Assembly: GCF_000828615.1 (NCBI RefSeq)
Contig: NZ_AP012273.1
Coordinates: 2,542,001-2,606,000, forward strand
DNA length: 64,000 nt
Source: Thiolapillus brandeum
GTDB taxonomy: Bacteria; Pseudomonadota; Gammaproteobacteria; Chromatiales; Chromatiaceae
Direction of reading: 5' to 3'
Shown here piece by piece: positions 7,802-15,789 of this stretch. A program made the translations under genes and the position numbers. The notes beneath the pieces are model-generated. The model had not been told where the DNA came from and did not search any database. It saw nothing but the letters and a program-made list of their open reading frames with translations. Numbering within the stretch: position 1 is the stretch's first letter; each line of letters starts with the position of its first letter.

Positions 7802-9568
7802 ATGACCATATCAAGACGAGAATTCGTAAGGCTGATGGGCCTTGCCGGTGCTGCCGGCATGCTGCCTGTTTCTGCTTTCGCAGCCGCACGCAAGCCTTCC
7901 GACCTGTACGAAGTACCCAAATTCGGCAATGTATGCCTGCTGCATATGACAGACTGTCATGCTCAGCTCAACCCCATTTATTTCCGCGAACCCAGCGTCA
8001 ACCTGGGCATTGGCAAGGCGAAGGGCAAAGCACCCCACCTGGTGGGCAAAGCCTTCCTGGAAAATTTTGATATTGCCCCTGGCGGTATCGAGGCTCATGC
8101 ATTCACTTATCTGGATTTCGAAAACGCCGCCAAAAAATTTGGCAAAGTAGGGGGATTTTCCCACCTTGCCACCCTGGTAAAACGCCTGCGCAGCGAGCGA
8201 GGCGACGGCAATACCCTGCTTCTCGACGGTGGCGATACCTGGCAAGGATCCGGCACCGCCTACTGGACCCGAGGCAAGGACATGGTTGGCGCCTGCAACA
8301 AGCTCGGCGTGGACGTCATGACCGGCCACTGGGAATTCACCTACATGGACAAGGAAGTGATTGCCAATATCGGTGATTTCAAAGGTGAATTTGTCGCCCA
8401 GAACGTCAGCGTCAATGAAGACGCCCTGTTCGACTACCGCTTCTCCGATTTCAAGGGTTTCGACGAAGACAGCGGCCTGGCTTTCAAGCCCTACACCATG
8501 AAATCCGTAAATGGCATGCGCGTGGCCGTCATTGGACAGGCCTTCCCTTATACGCCCATCGCCAACCCCCAGCGTTTCATTCCCGACTGGACTTTTGGCA
8601 TTCAGGACGAGCGCATGCAGTCCATGGTCAACCACATACGGGAAAACGAGAAACCCGATCTGGTGGTGGTCATCTCCCACAATGGCATGGACGTGGATCT
8701 GAAGATGGCCTCTCGCGTGAGCGGCATCGATGTCATTTTTGGCGGCCATACCCACGACGGCGTTCCCCGCCCCGTGGAAGTCAGCAACAAGAGCGGCAAA
8801 ACCCTGGTGACCAATGCCGGTTCCAACGGCAAGTTCCTGGGCGTCATGGATCTGGACGTCAGCAAGGGCAAGCTGAAAAGTTACCGTTACCGGCTGGTTC
8901 CCGTGTTCTCCAATCTGCTGGAAGCCGACAAGGACATGCAAGCCTATATCGACAAGGTACGCGCACCTTACAAGGACAAACTGGAAAAGAAACTGGCCGT
9001 CGCCGGCGAGACCCTGTACCGCCGGGGCAACTTCAACGGCACTTTCGATCAGATCATCTGCGACGCGTTGAACAAGGTCAATGACTCACAGATCTCCCTG
9101 TCACCCGGATTCCGCTGGGGCACCACGGTATTGCCCGGTCAGGATATCACCATGGATCACGTTATGGACCAGACCTGTATCACCTATCCGGAGACCTATC
9201 GCCGCGAGATGACGGGTGAGGAAATCAAGGCCATCCTGGAAGACGTCTGCGACAACCTGTTCAACCCCGACCCCTACTACCAGCAAGGTGGTGACATGGT
9301 GCGGGTCGGCGGTCTGGACTATGTGTGTGAGCCCGGCGAAACCATGGGCAAACGCATCACCAATATGACCCTGGACAACGGCACCAAGATTGAAGCCAAG
9401 AAGAAGTACATGGTGTCCGGTTGGGCCACGGTTGGCTCCAAGTCACCGGGCCGCCCCATCTGGGACGTCGTAGCCGACTACCTGAAAGAACAGGGCACAG
9501 TAAAAATCAAGAAGCTCAACACCCCGAAACTCATTGGCGTAAAAGGCAATCCTGGTATTGCCAGCTGA
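7802..9568 (+). CDS. soxB: SoxB, thiosulfohydrolase
   Basis: The dimanganese S-sulfosulfanyl-L-cysteine sulfohydrolase removes sulfate from the SoxY-bound intermediate in the periplasm. A Tat signal (SRREFVRLMG) opens the protein. The 5'-nucleotidase-like metallophosphoesterase core has Asp51 and His53 (TDCHAQ), GGDTWQGSGTAYW, TGHWEFTY and GGHTHDG. A C-terminal domain carries DQTCITYPETYRREMTGEEIK. At 588 aa it is of normal length. It ends the cluster at a strong terminator. No soxCD is found in the window. Confidence 0.96.
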   Translation: MTISRREFVRLMGLAGAAGMLPVSAFAAARKPSDLYEVPKFGNVCLLHMTDCHAQLNPIYFREPSVNLGIGKAKGKAPHLVGKAFLENFDIAPGGIEAHAFTYLDFENAAKKFGKVGGFSHLATLVKRLRSERGDGNTLLLDGGDTWQGSGTAYWTRGKDMVGACNKLGVDVMTGHWEFTYMDKEVIANIGDFKGEFVAQNVSVNEDALFDYRFSDFKGFDEDSGLAFKPYTMKSVNGMRVAVIGQAFPYTPIANPQRFIPDWTFGIQDERMQSMVNHIRENEKPDLVVVISHNGMDVDLKMASRVSGIDVIFGGHTHDGVPRPVEVSNKSGKTLVTNAGSNGKFLGVMDLDVSKGKLKSYRYRLVPVFSNLLEADKDMQAYIDKVRAPYKDKLEKKLAVAGETLYRRGNFNGTFDQIICDALNKVNDSQISLSPGFRWGTTVLPGQDITMDHVMDQTCITYPETYRREMTGEEIKAILEDVCDNLFNPDPYYQQGGDMVRVGGLDYVCEPGETMGKRITNMTLDNGTKIEAKKKYMVSGWATVGSKSPGRPIWDVVADYLKEQGTVKIKKLNTPKLIGVKGNPGIAS

Positions 9569-9601
9569 TAGCGCTGTTTTCCCTCCCTCCTATTGGGATC
9601 T

Positions 9602-9625
9602 GGCGCCTCCGGGCGCCTTTTTTTT
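9602..9625 (+). terminator. Intrinsic terminator of the sox operon
   Basis: GGCGCC, loop TCCG, GGCGCC and eight T residues follow the soxB stop by 33 bases. It is a textbook rho-independent terminator on the sense strand. Confidence 0.93.
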
Positions 9626-9876
9626 GCACAGGGATGTGCTTATGCTGCGAAGGCAGGGATGCCGGGAGCAGTATTGCTGAAGGCGGCACCGCAAGATTGC
9701 TTTTTCTGACGAAAGATGTGCAGGAGTGGCGAGCTACAGGGAAGTAGGTACATCGCTGGTCGCTACGGACATCCTGTCCTCCCGCGACATAAGCACTTCC
9801 TTGTGCAAAAGCAGGGCACTGGGAAATACTCCCGTCATTCCCGGCATTTCCCCCAGCCAGAGCGATGCCGGGGATG
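9623..9876. repeat. Decayed inverted-repeat element in a gene-free stretch
   Basis: The 374 bases from 9626 to 9999 hold no convincing gene. TTTGCACAGGGATGTGCTTATG at 9623-9644 (split here as TTTGCACAGGG and ATGTGCTTATG) recurs inverted at 9788-9809 with 20 of 22 bases matching. Each copy is followed inward by a small hairpin whose stem differs but stays paired (GGCA/TGCC versus GGACA/TGTCC). A further hairpin has arms at 9837-9847 and 9865-9875, and its GATGCCGGG resembles 9658-9666 as a direct repeat. This looks like a non-autonomous repeat rather than a gene remnant. The last part also serves as leader for the next gene. Confidence 0.55.
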
Positions 9877-9999
9877 CAGTGTTCATCATGAGAGGCCAAC
9901 CCTTCATTTTGTCGCTGTTCCCAAACGTCCCCTTGGTAGATAATAAGAACTCTTATCAATCTGAATCCAGGGTCTCCGGCTCAAACCGCAATTTCCGTC

Positions 10000-10854
10000 A
10001 TGCGCCTGTTCGTTCACCAGCTCAGCGTTCTCGATTTTTCCTACCTGCACCCATCCCGGGGGCTGGTTGGGGAAAGCTGGCATGTGGATATCGAACTGGA
10101 AGGGGGGCTGGACGATCAGGGCATGGTACTGGACTTTGGGGAAGTAAAACGCCAGGTGAAGCAACTCATCGACGAGAATTTCGATCACCGTCTGCTGGTA
10201 CCCGCAGACCATAAAGGACTGACCCTGGCAGACAGGCAGCTGAGTTTCGTACTGGATAACGGCCAGCGCATCCGCCACCAGGGGCCCGCAGAAGCCCTGC
10301 TGCTCATCCCGGGCGAGACCATCAGCACCCGTTCAGTGGCCCAGGCCATCCACCAGACTTTGCTGCCCACCCTGCCGGACAATGTCGAATCCCTGCAAAT
10401 AAGCCTGTATCCGGAGTCAGAAGAAGGCGCCTGGTACCAGTACAGCCATGGACTGAAACTGCATTACGGAAACTGTCAGCGCATCGCCCATGGCCACCGT
10501 TCGCGCATCCGCATCTGGCGCGATGGGGCGCGTAACGAAATGCTCGAGCAACTGTGGGCGGAACGCCTGCGGGATATCTATATTGGCACCGAGGAGGACC
10601 TGGTGGCCATTACTTCCTGGAATGATCAGAGCTGTTTCCGCTTCGCCTATACAGCGGAGCAAGGCAGCTTCGAATTGGAGCTGGATGCCGGGCGCTGCTA
10701 CCTCATGAACACGGAATCCACCGTGGAAAACATCGCCCGTCACATTCGCGAAAGGCTGGAGGAAGAACACCCGGACAGTCATTTCCGGGTACAGGCATTC
10801 GAAGGCATTGGCAAGGGCGCCATCAGTGAAAGTATTGGCCCGGCGCCCCAATAA
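10000..10854 (+). CDS. Divergent 6-pyruvoyl-tetrahydropterin synthase/QueD-family protein
   Basis: The first third resembles the PTPS/QueD fold: WHVDIELEGGLDDQGMVLDFGEVK and a later ENFDHRLLVP match the region around the second half of the pterin site. The zinc-binding HGH that normally precedes this stretch reads VGE here, so at least two metal ligands appear to be lost. The rest, to 284 aa, is about twice the length of QueD and contains a probable second domain. Catalytic function as QueD is doubtful and a derived role is possible. It stands alone between the repeat region and convergent gloB. Confidence 0.55.
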   Translation: MRLFVHQLSVLDFSYLHPSRGLVGESWHVDIELEGGLDDQGMVLDFGEVKRQVKQLIDENFDHRLLVPADHKGLTLADRQLSFVLDNGQRIRHQGPAEALLLIPGETISTRSVAQAIHQTLLPTLPDNVESLQISLYPESEEGAWYQYSHGLKLHYGNCQRIAHGHRSRIRIWRDGARNEMLEQLWAERLRDIYIGTEEDLVAITSWNDQSCFRFAYTAEQGSFELELDAGRCYLMNTESTVENIARHIRERLEEEHPDSHFRVQAFEGIGKGAISESIGPAPQ

Positions 10855-11048
10855 GCCTGTTTCCGGACGCGGAGAAGGTCGCTGAACAAGGCCTGGTACC
10901 CAGGCAATGGCACAAGCTCTGCTGCTCCGCAGACGGCGTTGCCACCACCTGCCGCAGGAGTGCTACAGCAACGCATCGACACCTTGCCGTGAAACAGCAT
11001 GGCCCGGCAGAACCAGACCTGTCGGGTTGCCGGGTGACCACGGATACC

Positions 11049-11834
11049 TCAGTCGTAATCCCTGTCCTTCCACTCACGCAGAGCACGGAAAACTTCCCGA
11101 TGCCCCTGCAGGCTGCGTCCTGCCCATTTTTCTGCGGCGGCAATCACCGCTGCTTCCCCGGTACGCAGAAACGGATTGGTCTCCAGTTCCAGAGCCAGGC
11201 TCGATGGCACTGTGGGCAATCCCTGCTGACGCTTTTCCTCCTCGGCTTTCTGGCGTACCCGGATAGCCGGATTGTCCGGTTCCACCCATCGGGCGAACCC
11301 CAGGTTCGCCAGGGTATATTCATGGGCACAGTAGACCAGGGTTTGCGGCGGCAGGGCGGCAATGCGCCGCAGGGAATCACTGAGTTGTTCATGAGTGCCG
11401 CTGAACACCCGCCCACAACCCCCGGCGAACAGGGTGTCGCCGCAGAACAGGGCATCACCCAACCGGTAGGCCAGGTGCCCACGGGTATGGCCTGGTACTT
11501 CCATCACCCGGCAGGCCCCCTCCAGGGGTGCCATGTCAATCTCATTGCCCTCGGCGACAGTCCGCTCCACCACGGGAACCGGCTCACCGCCCGGTCCGCA
11601 GACCACGGCAGTGGGCCACTGGCGCTTCAGTTCCCGCACACCCCCGGTATGGTCACCGTGGCCATGGGTTATGAGTATTGCCGCCAGGGCCAATCCCCGG
11701 GCCTGCAGGTAGTCGATGACAGGGGTTTCGTCTCCGGGATCCACCACCACACAGGCATCGACTCCTTCCTGGCGCAACACCCAGATATAGTTGTCTTCGA
11801 AAGCCGGCAGAGGATGGATGCGCAACATGCTCAT
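11049..11834 (-). CDS. gloB: Hydroxyacylglutathione hydrolase (glyoxalase II)
   Basis: This cytosolic zinc hydrolase cleaves S-lactoylglutathione to lactate and glutathione, the second step of methylglyoxal detoxification. The metallo-beta-lactamase motif THGHGDH has ligands His57, His59, Asp61 and His62. It is followed by [31 protein letters not shown] and the C-terminal [16 protein letters not shown] typical of GloB. The start at 11834 overlaps the hisI stop as ATGA, fixing it over an in-frame reading that extends further upstream. The product is 261 aa. Confidence 0.93.
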   Translation of the reverse strand: MSMLRIHPLPAFEDNYIWVLRQEGVDACVVVDPGDETPVIDYLQARGLALAAILITHGHGDHTGGVRELKRQWPTAVVCGPGGEPVPVVERTVAEGNEIDMAPLEGACRVMEVPGHTRGHLAYRLGDALFCGDTLFAGGCGRVFSGTHEQLSDSLRRIAALPPQTLVYCAHEYTLANLGFARWVEPDNPAIRVRQKAEEEKRQQGLPTVPSSLALELETNPFLRTGEAAVIAAAEKWAGRSLQGHREVFRALREWKDRDYD

Positions 11835-12274
11835 TTCCCGTACAGGCTTTCCGGATCGATGAGCACCGGCTTGTCCACCACCAGCCGATCCCCCTGAACC
11901 AGATTGTAGAAACAACCCCGACGCCCGGTATGGCAGGCCGGCCCGGTTTGATCCACGAGCAGCAACAAGGTATCGCCATCACAGTCCAGGCGCATCTCCT
12001 TCAAGACCTGCACCTGGCCGGAAGACTCCCCCTTGCGCCAAAGCTGCTGGCGGGAACGCGACCAGTAACACACCCGCTCCCTATCCAGGGTCTCTTCCAG
12101 GGCCTCACGGTTCATCCAGGCCAGCATCAGCACTTCTCCCGTGTCGTACTGCTGGGCAATGGCGGGAATCAGGCCGTCCGCATTCCAGGGAATCTGCGCC
12201 AAAGCCTCGTCCAGGGAAACAGATTCTCCCACAGTCCCGGTTTCCAGTTGTTGCCAGAACGCATTTCCGCTCAT
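11831..12274 (-). CDS. hisI: Phosphoribosyl-AMP cyclohydrolase
   Basis: This enzyme hydrolyses the adenine ring of phosphoribosyl-AMP in the third step of histidine synthesis, in the cytoplasm. Recognisable segments are [38 protein letters not shown], the metal-binding [27 protein letters not shown], and the closing C-terminus. At 147 aa it is the stand-alone HisI type; no hisE is fused or adjacent. It overlaps both neighbours by 4 bases, an unusual operon with a lipoprotein gene upstream and gloB downstream. Confidence 0.93.
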   Translation of the reverse strand: MSGNAFWQQLETGTVGESVSLDEALAQIPWNADGLIPAIAQQYDTGEVLMLAWMNREALEETLDRERVCYWSRSRQQLWRKGESSGQVQVLKEMRLDCDGDTLLLLVDQTGPACHTGRRGCFYNLVQGDRLVVDKPVLIDPESLYGK

Positions 12275-12900
12275 GGTATGAACCCGGATTTCTTCATGTC
12301 AGCCACAACAGTGGCGGCCAGCTCACGGATCACATTACCAGAGGAGGAAGGATTGAAACTCTCGGTGACGCCGGCCCAGATCATCTTCCTGTCCTTGACT
12401 GTGAAAACCCGCGTCTCCAGCTGCACCACCTTGTCACTGCGTGTGTAGCCCGGCGTGTACACGGGAGTCATGGTCTGCATGTAGTAGCCGTAATAGCCAT
12501 ACACCCCGCCCATGGCGGGTGCATACTCCATCCGGGGAGCCACATAGGTTTTGCGATCCTCCACATCCTTCAGACTGGTGATGAGTACGGCATCCGCCCC
12601 GGCTTTATCGACCACCGCTTTGAGTTGATTCTCGTCCTTGTATTTCTGCAAGTCAGGCATGAATACATAGCTGGCTTCCGCCTGGCGGCCCCTCGCAATA
12701 AGCTCGGTGATGAACTCATCCTCGAAATGGCGGCGCATGAGGTCATCCTTGAACAACCCGATAACCAACACCTTGTGCAGCTTTTCCCCCTTCCATGCCG
12801 GATCCGACCAGCGTGTCACCAGTTTGGTGGAAGAACAGGCCTGTAATAGCAGCAACACCAGCAACAGGCATCCCCCGGTATAGATTTTCCTCATTTTCAA
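12271..12900 (-). CDS. Lipoprotein of unknown function (DUF4136-like)
   Basis: The N-terminus is a lipoprotein signal with lipobox LLQAC, giving a lipidated Cys followed by [12 protein letters not shown]. The mature protein has an alpha/beta pattern ([40 protein letters not shown]) and a Tyr/Gly-rich central loop ([20 protein letters not shown]). This pattern is seen in DUF4136-type envelope lipoproteins. It is 209 aa and overlaps the hisI start by 4 bases. The function is unknown. Confidence 0.7.
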   Translation of the reverse strand: MKMRKIYTGGCLLLVLLLLQACSSTKLVTRWSDPAWKGEKLHKVLVIGLFKDDLMRRHFEDEFITELIARGRQAEASYVFMPDLQKYKDENQLKAVVDKAGADAVLITSLKDVEDRKTYVAPRMEYAPAMGGVYGYYGYYMQTMTPVYTPGYTRSDKVVQLETRVFTVKDRKMIWAGVTESFNPSSSGNVIRELAATVVADMKKSGFIP

Positions 12901-12960
12901 TCCCTCGTCGTCTCAGTTCCCGGAATTCTACCCCATGCCAGGTAAAAACCCACGGCAGGT

Positions 12961-12969
12961 TGCTATAAT
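12961..12969 (+). promoter_or_regulatory. Extended -10 promoter for the DUF1820 operon
   Basis: TGCTATAAT is a perfect extended -10 element (TGnTATAAT), 32 bases before the ATG at 13002. No good -35 is visible, which extended -10 promoters tolerate. Confidence 0.65.
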
Positions 12970-13001
12970 GGCGAATCCTTGTCATCAGACGATCACATAA
13001 C

Positions 13002-13319
13002 ATGCGTATATTTCGCATCACCTTTCACAATCAGGGACAGGTCTACCAGATGCATGCCGAGCAGGTGAGCCAGGGCGATCTCTATGGCTTTGTCGAAATC
13101 AGTGGTCTGTTATTCAATGAACACACCACTGTGGTCATCGACCCTGCGGAAGAGCGGCTCAAGGACGAATTCTCCGGCACCAGCCGCATCCTGGTTCCCA
13201 TGCATGCGGTGGTTCGCATCGATGAAGTGGAAAAACGCGGCCAAAACATGATTTTCGATGTTGGCGATAGGAGTAACATCACGCCCTTTCCCGGTTTTGT
13301 CCCGACACCAGAAAAGTAA
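13002..13319 (+). CDS. DUF1820 family protein
   Basis: This 105-aa cytosolic protein of an uncharacterised family is common in Gammaproteobacteria. The family pattern is seen in RIFRITFHNQGQVYQMHAEQV, GDLYGFVEISGLLF, VVIDPAEERLKDEFSGT and IPMHAVVRIDEVEK-like segments. It probably forms a small beta-rich, Sm- or PilZ-sized fold. Its stop codon overlaps the start of the next gene (TAATG), so the two are coupled. Confidence 0.85.
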   Translation: MRIFRITFHNQGQVYQMHAEQVSQGDLYGFVEISGLLFNEHTTVVIDPAEERLKDEFSGTSRILVPMHAVVRIDEVEKRGQNMIFDVGDRSNITPFPGFVPTPEK

Positions 13320-14269
13320 TGCCAGACAATAACCCAAGCCTGCAGGAACACATCCGCCGTCAGCGGGACATGCTCTACAACATGCTGCTCGACCCCATGA
13401 AGCGGGCAGCACGCCGTTGCGCCCGGGTATGGGATCAAAGGGAAATGCTGGATCAGGCCCTGATAAAAAGCCTCGACCAGGTACCCTACTGCAGCTACCT
13501 GTATGCCATGGACCTGAATGGACGGCAAATCAGTGCCAACGCCTCTCAGGACGGCCTTATCCAGGCTGATTTCGGCCGCGACCGCTCCCAGCGGCCCTAC
13601 ATGCAGGAACTGGATCCCAGACAGGACATGACCCTGTCCAGCGCCTATATCAGTTTGCGCGCCAGTCGTCCTTCACTCACCGCTGTACGCAAAGTGCGGG
13701 TGGACGGTGAACTGGTAGGCTATCTGGGCGCGGATTTTGACCTGCGTGACCTGCCTCTCACCAAGGAGCACTATTCGGAACCCGGCCGTTGGCGGCAAAT
13801 CAAGGGCGACCCGGCCATTCGTTCCCAGGTATTCCAGCAATGCCGTATCCAGAGCACTCTTGACGACAAACTTGATCTGGTGCTGCCGGTGCTGGAGGAG
13901 CTGGTTACTGAACATGGTGCCTTCCAGGTGGAGATTCACTTTTCCAGCAGCCGCGCCACCCTGTGGTTCATGCACGATCCTTATCGCTACCATCTGGTGG
14001 AAATCGATGCTCTTACGGATCCGGACATCTGCCTGGTGTATCCCCATCACGCCTATCCGGATGATGCGGTGATTCCGCGGGACAGTATCCGCCCCATCCT
14101 GCAGACGTTCCGCCACCTGCGTTTTGCGGACGATACCATCTACCTGCGTGCCGGTTCCCTGAATCTGTTCAATGGTATCGTGGGACTGAATTTTTCCTGC
14201 GATGGCTCCCACTATATTCCCCATGACCAGTTCCTGGCGCGGGATTCCAGATTCTGGAACGGCATCTGA
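13319..14269 (+). CDS. PDC/Cache-like sensor domain protein without membrane anchor
   Basis: The 316-aa product opens with a helical segment, then LDQVPYCSYLYAMDLNGRQISAN, GRDRSQRPYMQEL, AYISLRASRPSLTAVRKVRVDGELVGYLGADFDLRDL. This is the layout of a PDC-type ligand-binding domain. No signal peptide or transmembrane helix is visible, unusual for a domain that is normally extracytoplasmic. The C-terminal half has no recognised domain. The start overlaps the DUF1820 stop. The ligand and output are unknown. Confidence 0.7.
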   Translation: MPDNNPSLQEHIRRQRDMLYNMLLDPMKRAARRCARVWDQREMLDQALIKSLDQVPYCSYLYAMDLNGRQISANASQDGLIQADFGRDRSQRPYMQELDPRQDMTLSSAYISLRASRPSLTAVRKVRVDGELVGYLGADFDLRDLPLTKEHYSEPGRWRQIKGDPAIRSQVFQQCRIQSTLDDKLDLVLPVLEELVTEHGAFQVEIHFSSSRATLWFMHDPYRYHLVEIDALTDPDICLVYPHHAYPDDAVIPRDSIRPILQTFRHLRFADDTIYLRAGSLNLFNGIVGLNFSCDGSHYIPHDQFLARDSRFWNGI

Positions 14270-14375
14270 GCCTCTCATTCCAACCGGACTGAAACCCGGC
14301 CCAGGGCATCGTTCAGAAACATTGGCACACTTTTTCTCCCTTGATTCCCCTGCCGGGAAACCGGACTATAACGCC

Positions 14376-14693
14376 ATGAACAGAAAAGCCATCATCGAAG
14401 ACAAGTTACGCTCCGCTTTGGCGCCTTTGCACCTGGAGGTCGAGGACGAGACCCGTAATCACAGCGTTCCTGAAGACGCCCAGTCGCATTACAGGGTCGT
14501 TGCCGTCTCCGAGGTTTTCCAGGGTAAGCCTCTGATTCAGCGTCACCGCATCATCAACAAGGCCCTGGAAGCAGAACTGGCGGGCGGTATCCATGCTTTG
14601 GCGCTGCACACCATGACACCTGAAGAATGGTTCAACAAAGGCGGCGAAGCCCCCCAGTCTCCCCCCTGCCTGGGTGGAGGAAAGAAACAATGA
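14376..14693 (+). CDS. BolA-family protein
   Basis: This small BolA/YrbA-type protein has the class II KH-like fold and usually partners with glutaredoxins in Fe-S handling. Recognisable parts are LRSALAPLHLEVEDETRNHS and SHYRVVAVSEVFQGKPLIQRHRIINKAL, including the RHR segment with a conserved His, then ALALHTMTPEEW. The ATG at 14376 was chosen over the longer in-frame reading. It is 105 aa and its stop overlaps the glutaredoxin-like start (ATGA), giving a BolA-glutaredoxin pair. Confidence 0.9.
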   Translation: MNRKAIIEDKLRSALAPLHLEVEDETRNHSVPEDAQSHYRVVAVSEVFQGKPLIQRHRIINKALEAELAGGIHALALHTMTPEEWFNKGGEAPQSPPCLGGGKKQ

Positions 14694-15052
14694 GTATCAT
14701 CCGCTGGCTACTGGGCAGGATTATCCTGTTCTTCGACTGGCTTACCCAGCCAAAAAGACCTGCCCATAGTCCCGAGCGCCAGGAACAACTGGATGCTCAA
14801 ACCGGCCGCTTGTCCCTGTACCAGTATGCGGCCTGCCCGTTCTGCGTGAAGACCCGGCGTGCCATCCGCCGCCTGGGCCTGAACATCGAACTGCGTGACG
14901 CCAGGAACGATCCCGCCTTTCGGCAGGAACTGGAGCAACAAGGCGGCAAACAACAGGTGCCCTGCCTGCGCATCGAGAACCCGGATGGCAGCATCACCTG
15001 GATGTATGAATCCACCGACATCATCGACTATCTGCGGAAACACTTTTCCTGA
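14690..15052 (+). CDS. Membrane-anchored glutaredoxin-like protein
   Basis: The 120-aa product has an N-terminal hydrophobic segment (IIRWLLGRIILFFDWL) and then a glutaredoxin/GST N-terminal fold with dithiol site Cys49-Pro-Phe-Cys52 (YQYAACPFCVKTRRAIRRLGL). The cis-Pro stretch QVPCLRI and the helix YESTDIIDYLRKHF follow. GGAGG before the ATG fixes the start. It is coupled to the upstream bolA-like gene. Dithiol CPFC rather than monothiol CGFS makes a redox role at the membrane as likely as Fe-S transfer. Confidence 0.85.
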   Translation: MSIIRWLLGRIILFFDWLTQPKRPAHSPERQEQLDAQTGRLSLYQYAACPFCVKTRRAIRRLGLNIELRDARNDPAFRQELEQQGGKQQVPCLRIENPDGSITWMYESTDIIDYLRKHFS

Positions 15053-15129
15053 GAAGCCCTGCTCCCACGGCCACATCGTGGTAAAATTGCCCCATCTCAT
15101 TCTTCACTGGTTCTTCACTGGACGGCAGC

Positions 15130-15789
15130 ATGACCACGCCACACCGACTTCTCACCCGGGCTGAAGCCCAGGTACATCAAAACCTGTTCACCATGACCTC
15201 CCGGGCCCGGCAAGCCCTGGAACAGTCCCTGGAAGCCCTCAAGACCCAAAACGCGGAGCTGGCCCAGGAAGTCGTGAACGAAGACTTGCAACAGAATCAC
15301 CTGATGCGCATCATCGAGCGCGAATGCCTGCAGATCCTGGCCACCCTGGAACCCAAGGCCGGGGATCTGCGTGAAGTGGTGGCCAGCCTGCAGATTGCCG
15401 CCGAATTGGAACGCATTGCCGATCACGCCAAGGATATCGCCAATATCGTTCTGAGCATGGATCCCAGTGATTTTTCAGGCCCCATGGATCGTATCGCTGC
15501 CATGGGCGACCTGTGCCAGAATATGCTGGTGCAGGTGATGGAATCCTATGAAAACCTGGATGCCGCCCTGGCGGAACACGTCGCCTCTCACGACAAACAG
15601 GTGGATGAACTGGACGAGGAAGCCAGCTCCAGCCTGATGATGACCTTGATGACCAGCGCAGATACCAGCATGCACTGCACCCACCTGCTATGGATCGCTT
15701 ACCATCTGGAACGCATTGGCGACCGCGTCACCAATGTCGCGGAGCGCGTGGTATTCATGGTCACTGCCGAAACCCCTGATCTGGGATGA
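15130..15789 (+). CDS. PhoU-like phosphate-signalling protein
   Basis: The 219-aa cytosolic protein is made of two three-helix bundles with the PhoU metal-binding signatures ELERIADHAKDIAN and HLERIGDRVTNVAE. PhoU proteins restrain phosphate uptake and PhoR signalling. No pst or phoBR genes are adjacent, so this may be a secondary PhoU-like protein. The stop overlaps the next gene by 4 bases. Confidence 0.88.
   Translation: MTTPHRLLTRAEAQVHQNLFTMTSRARQALEQSLEALKTQNAELAQEVVNEDLQQNHLMRIIERECLQILATLEPKAGDLREVVASLQIAAELERIADHAKDIANIVLSMDPSDFSGPMDRIAAMGDLCQNMLVQVMESYENLDAALAEHVASHDKQVDELDEEASSSLMMTLMTSADTSMHCTHLLWIAYHLERIGDRVTNVAERVVFMVTAETPDLG

Noticed and set aside
9726-10214. 162-codon frame in the repeat region after soxB
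   Set aside because: It runs through inverted repeats and into the next gene in a wrong frame; it has no ribosome-binding site or family resemblance.
10907-11897. Open frames on the plus strand across gloB
   Set aside because: They are shadows of the clear glyoxalase II gene on the minus strand.
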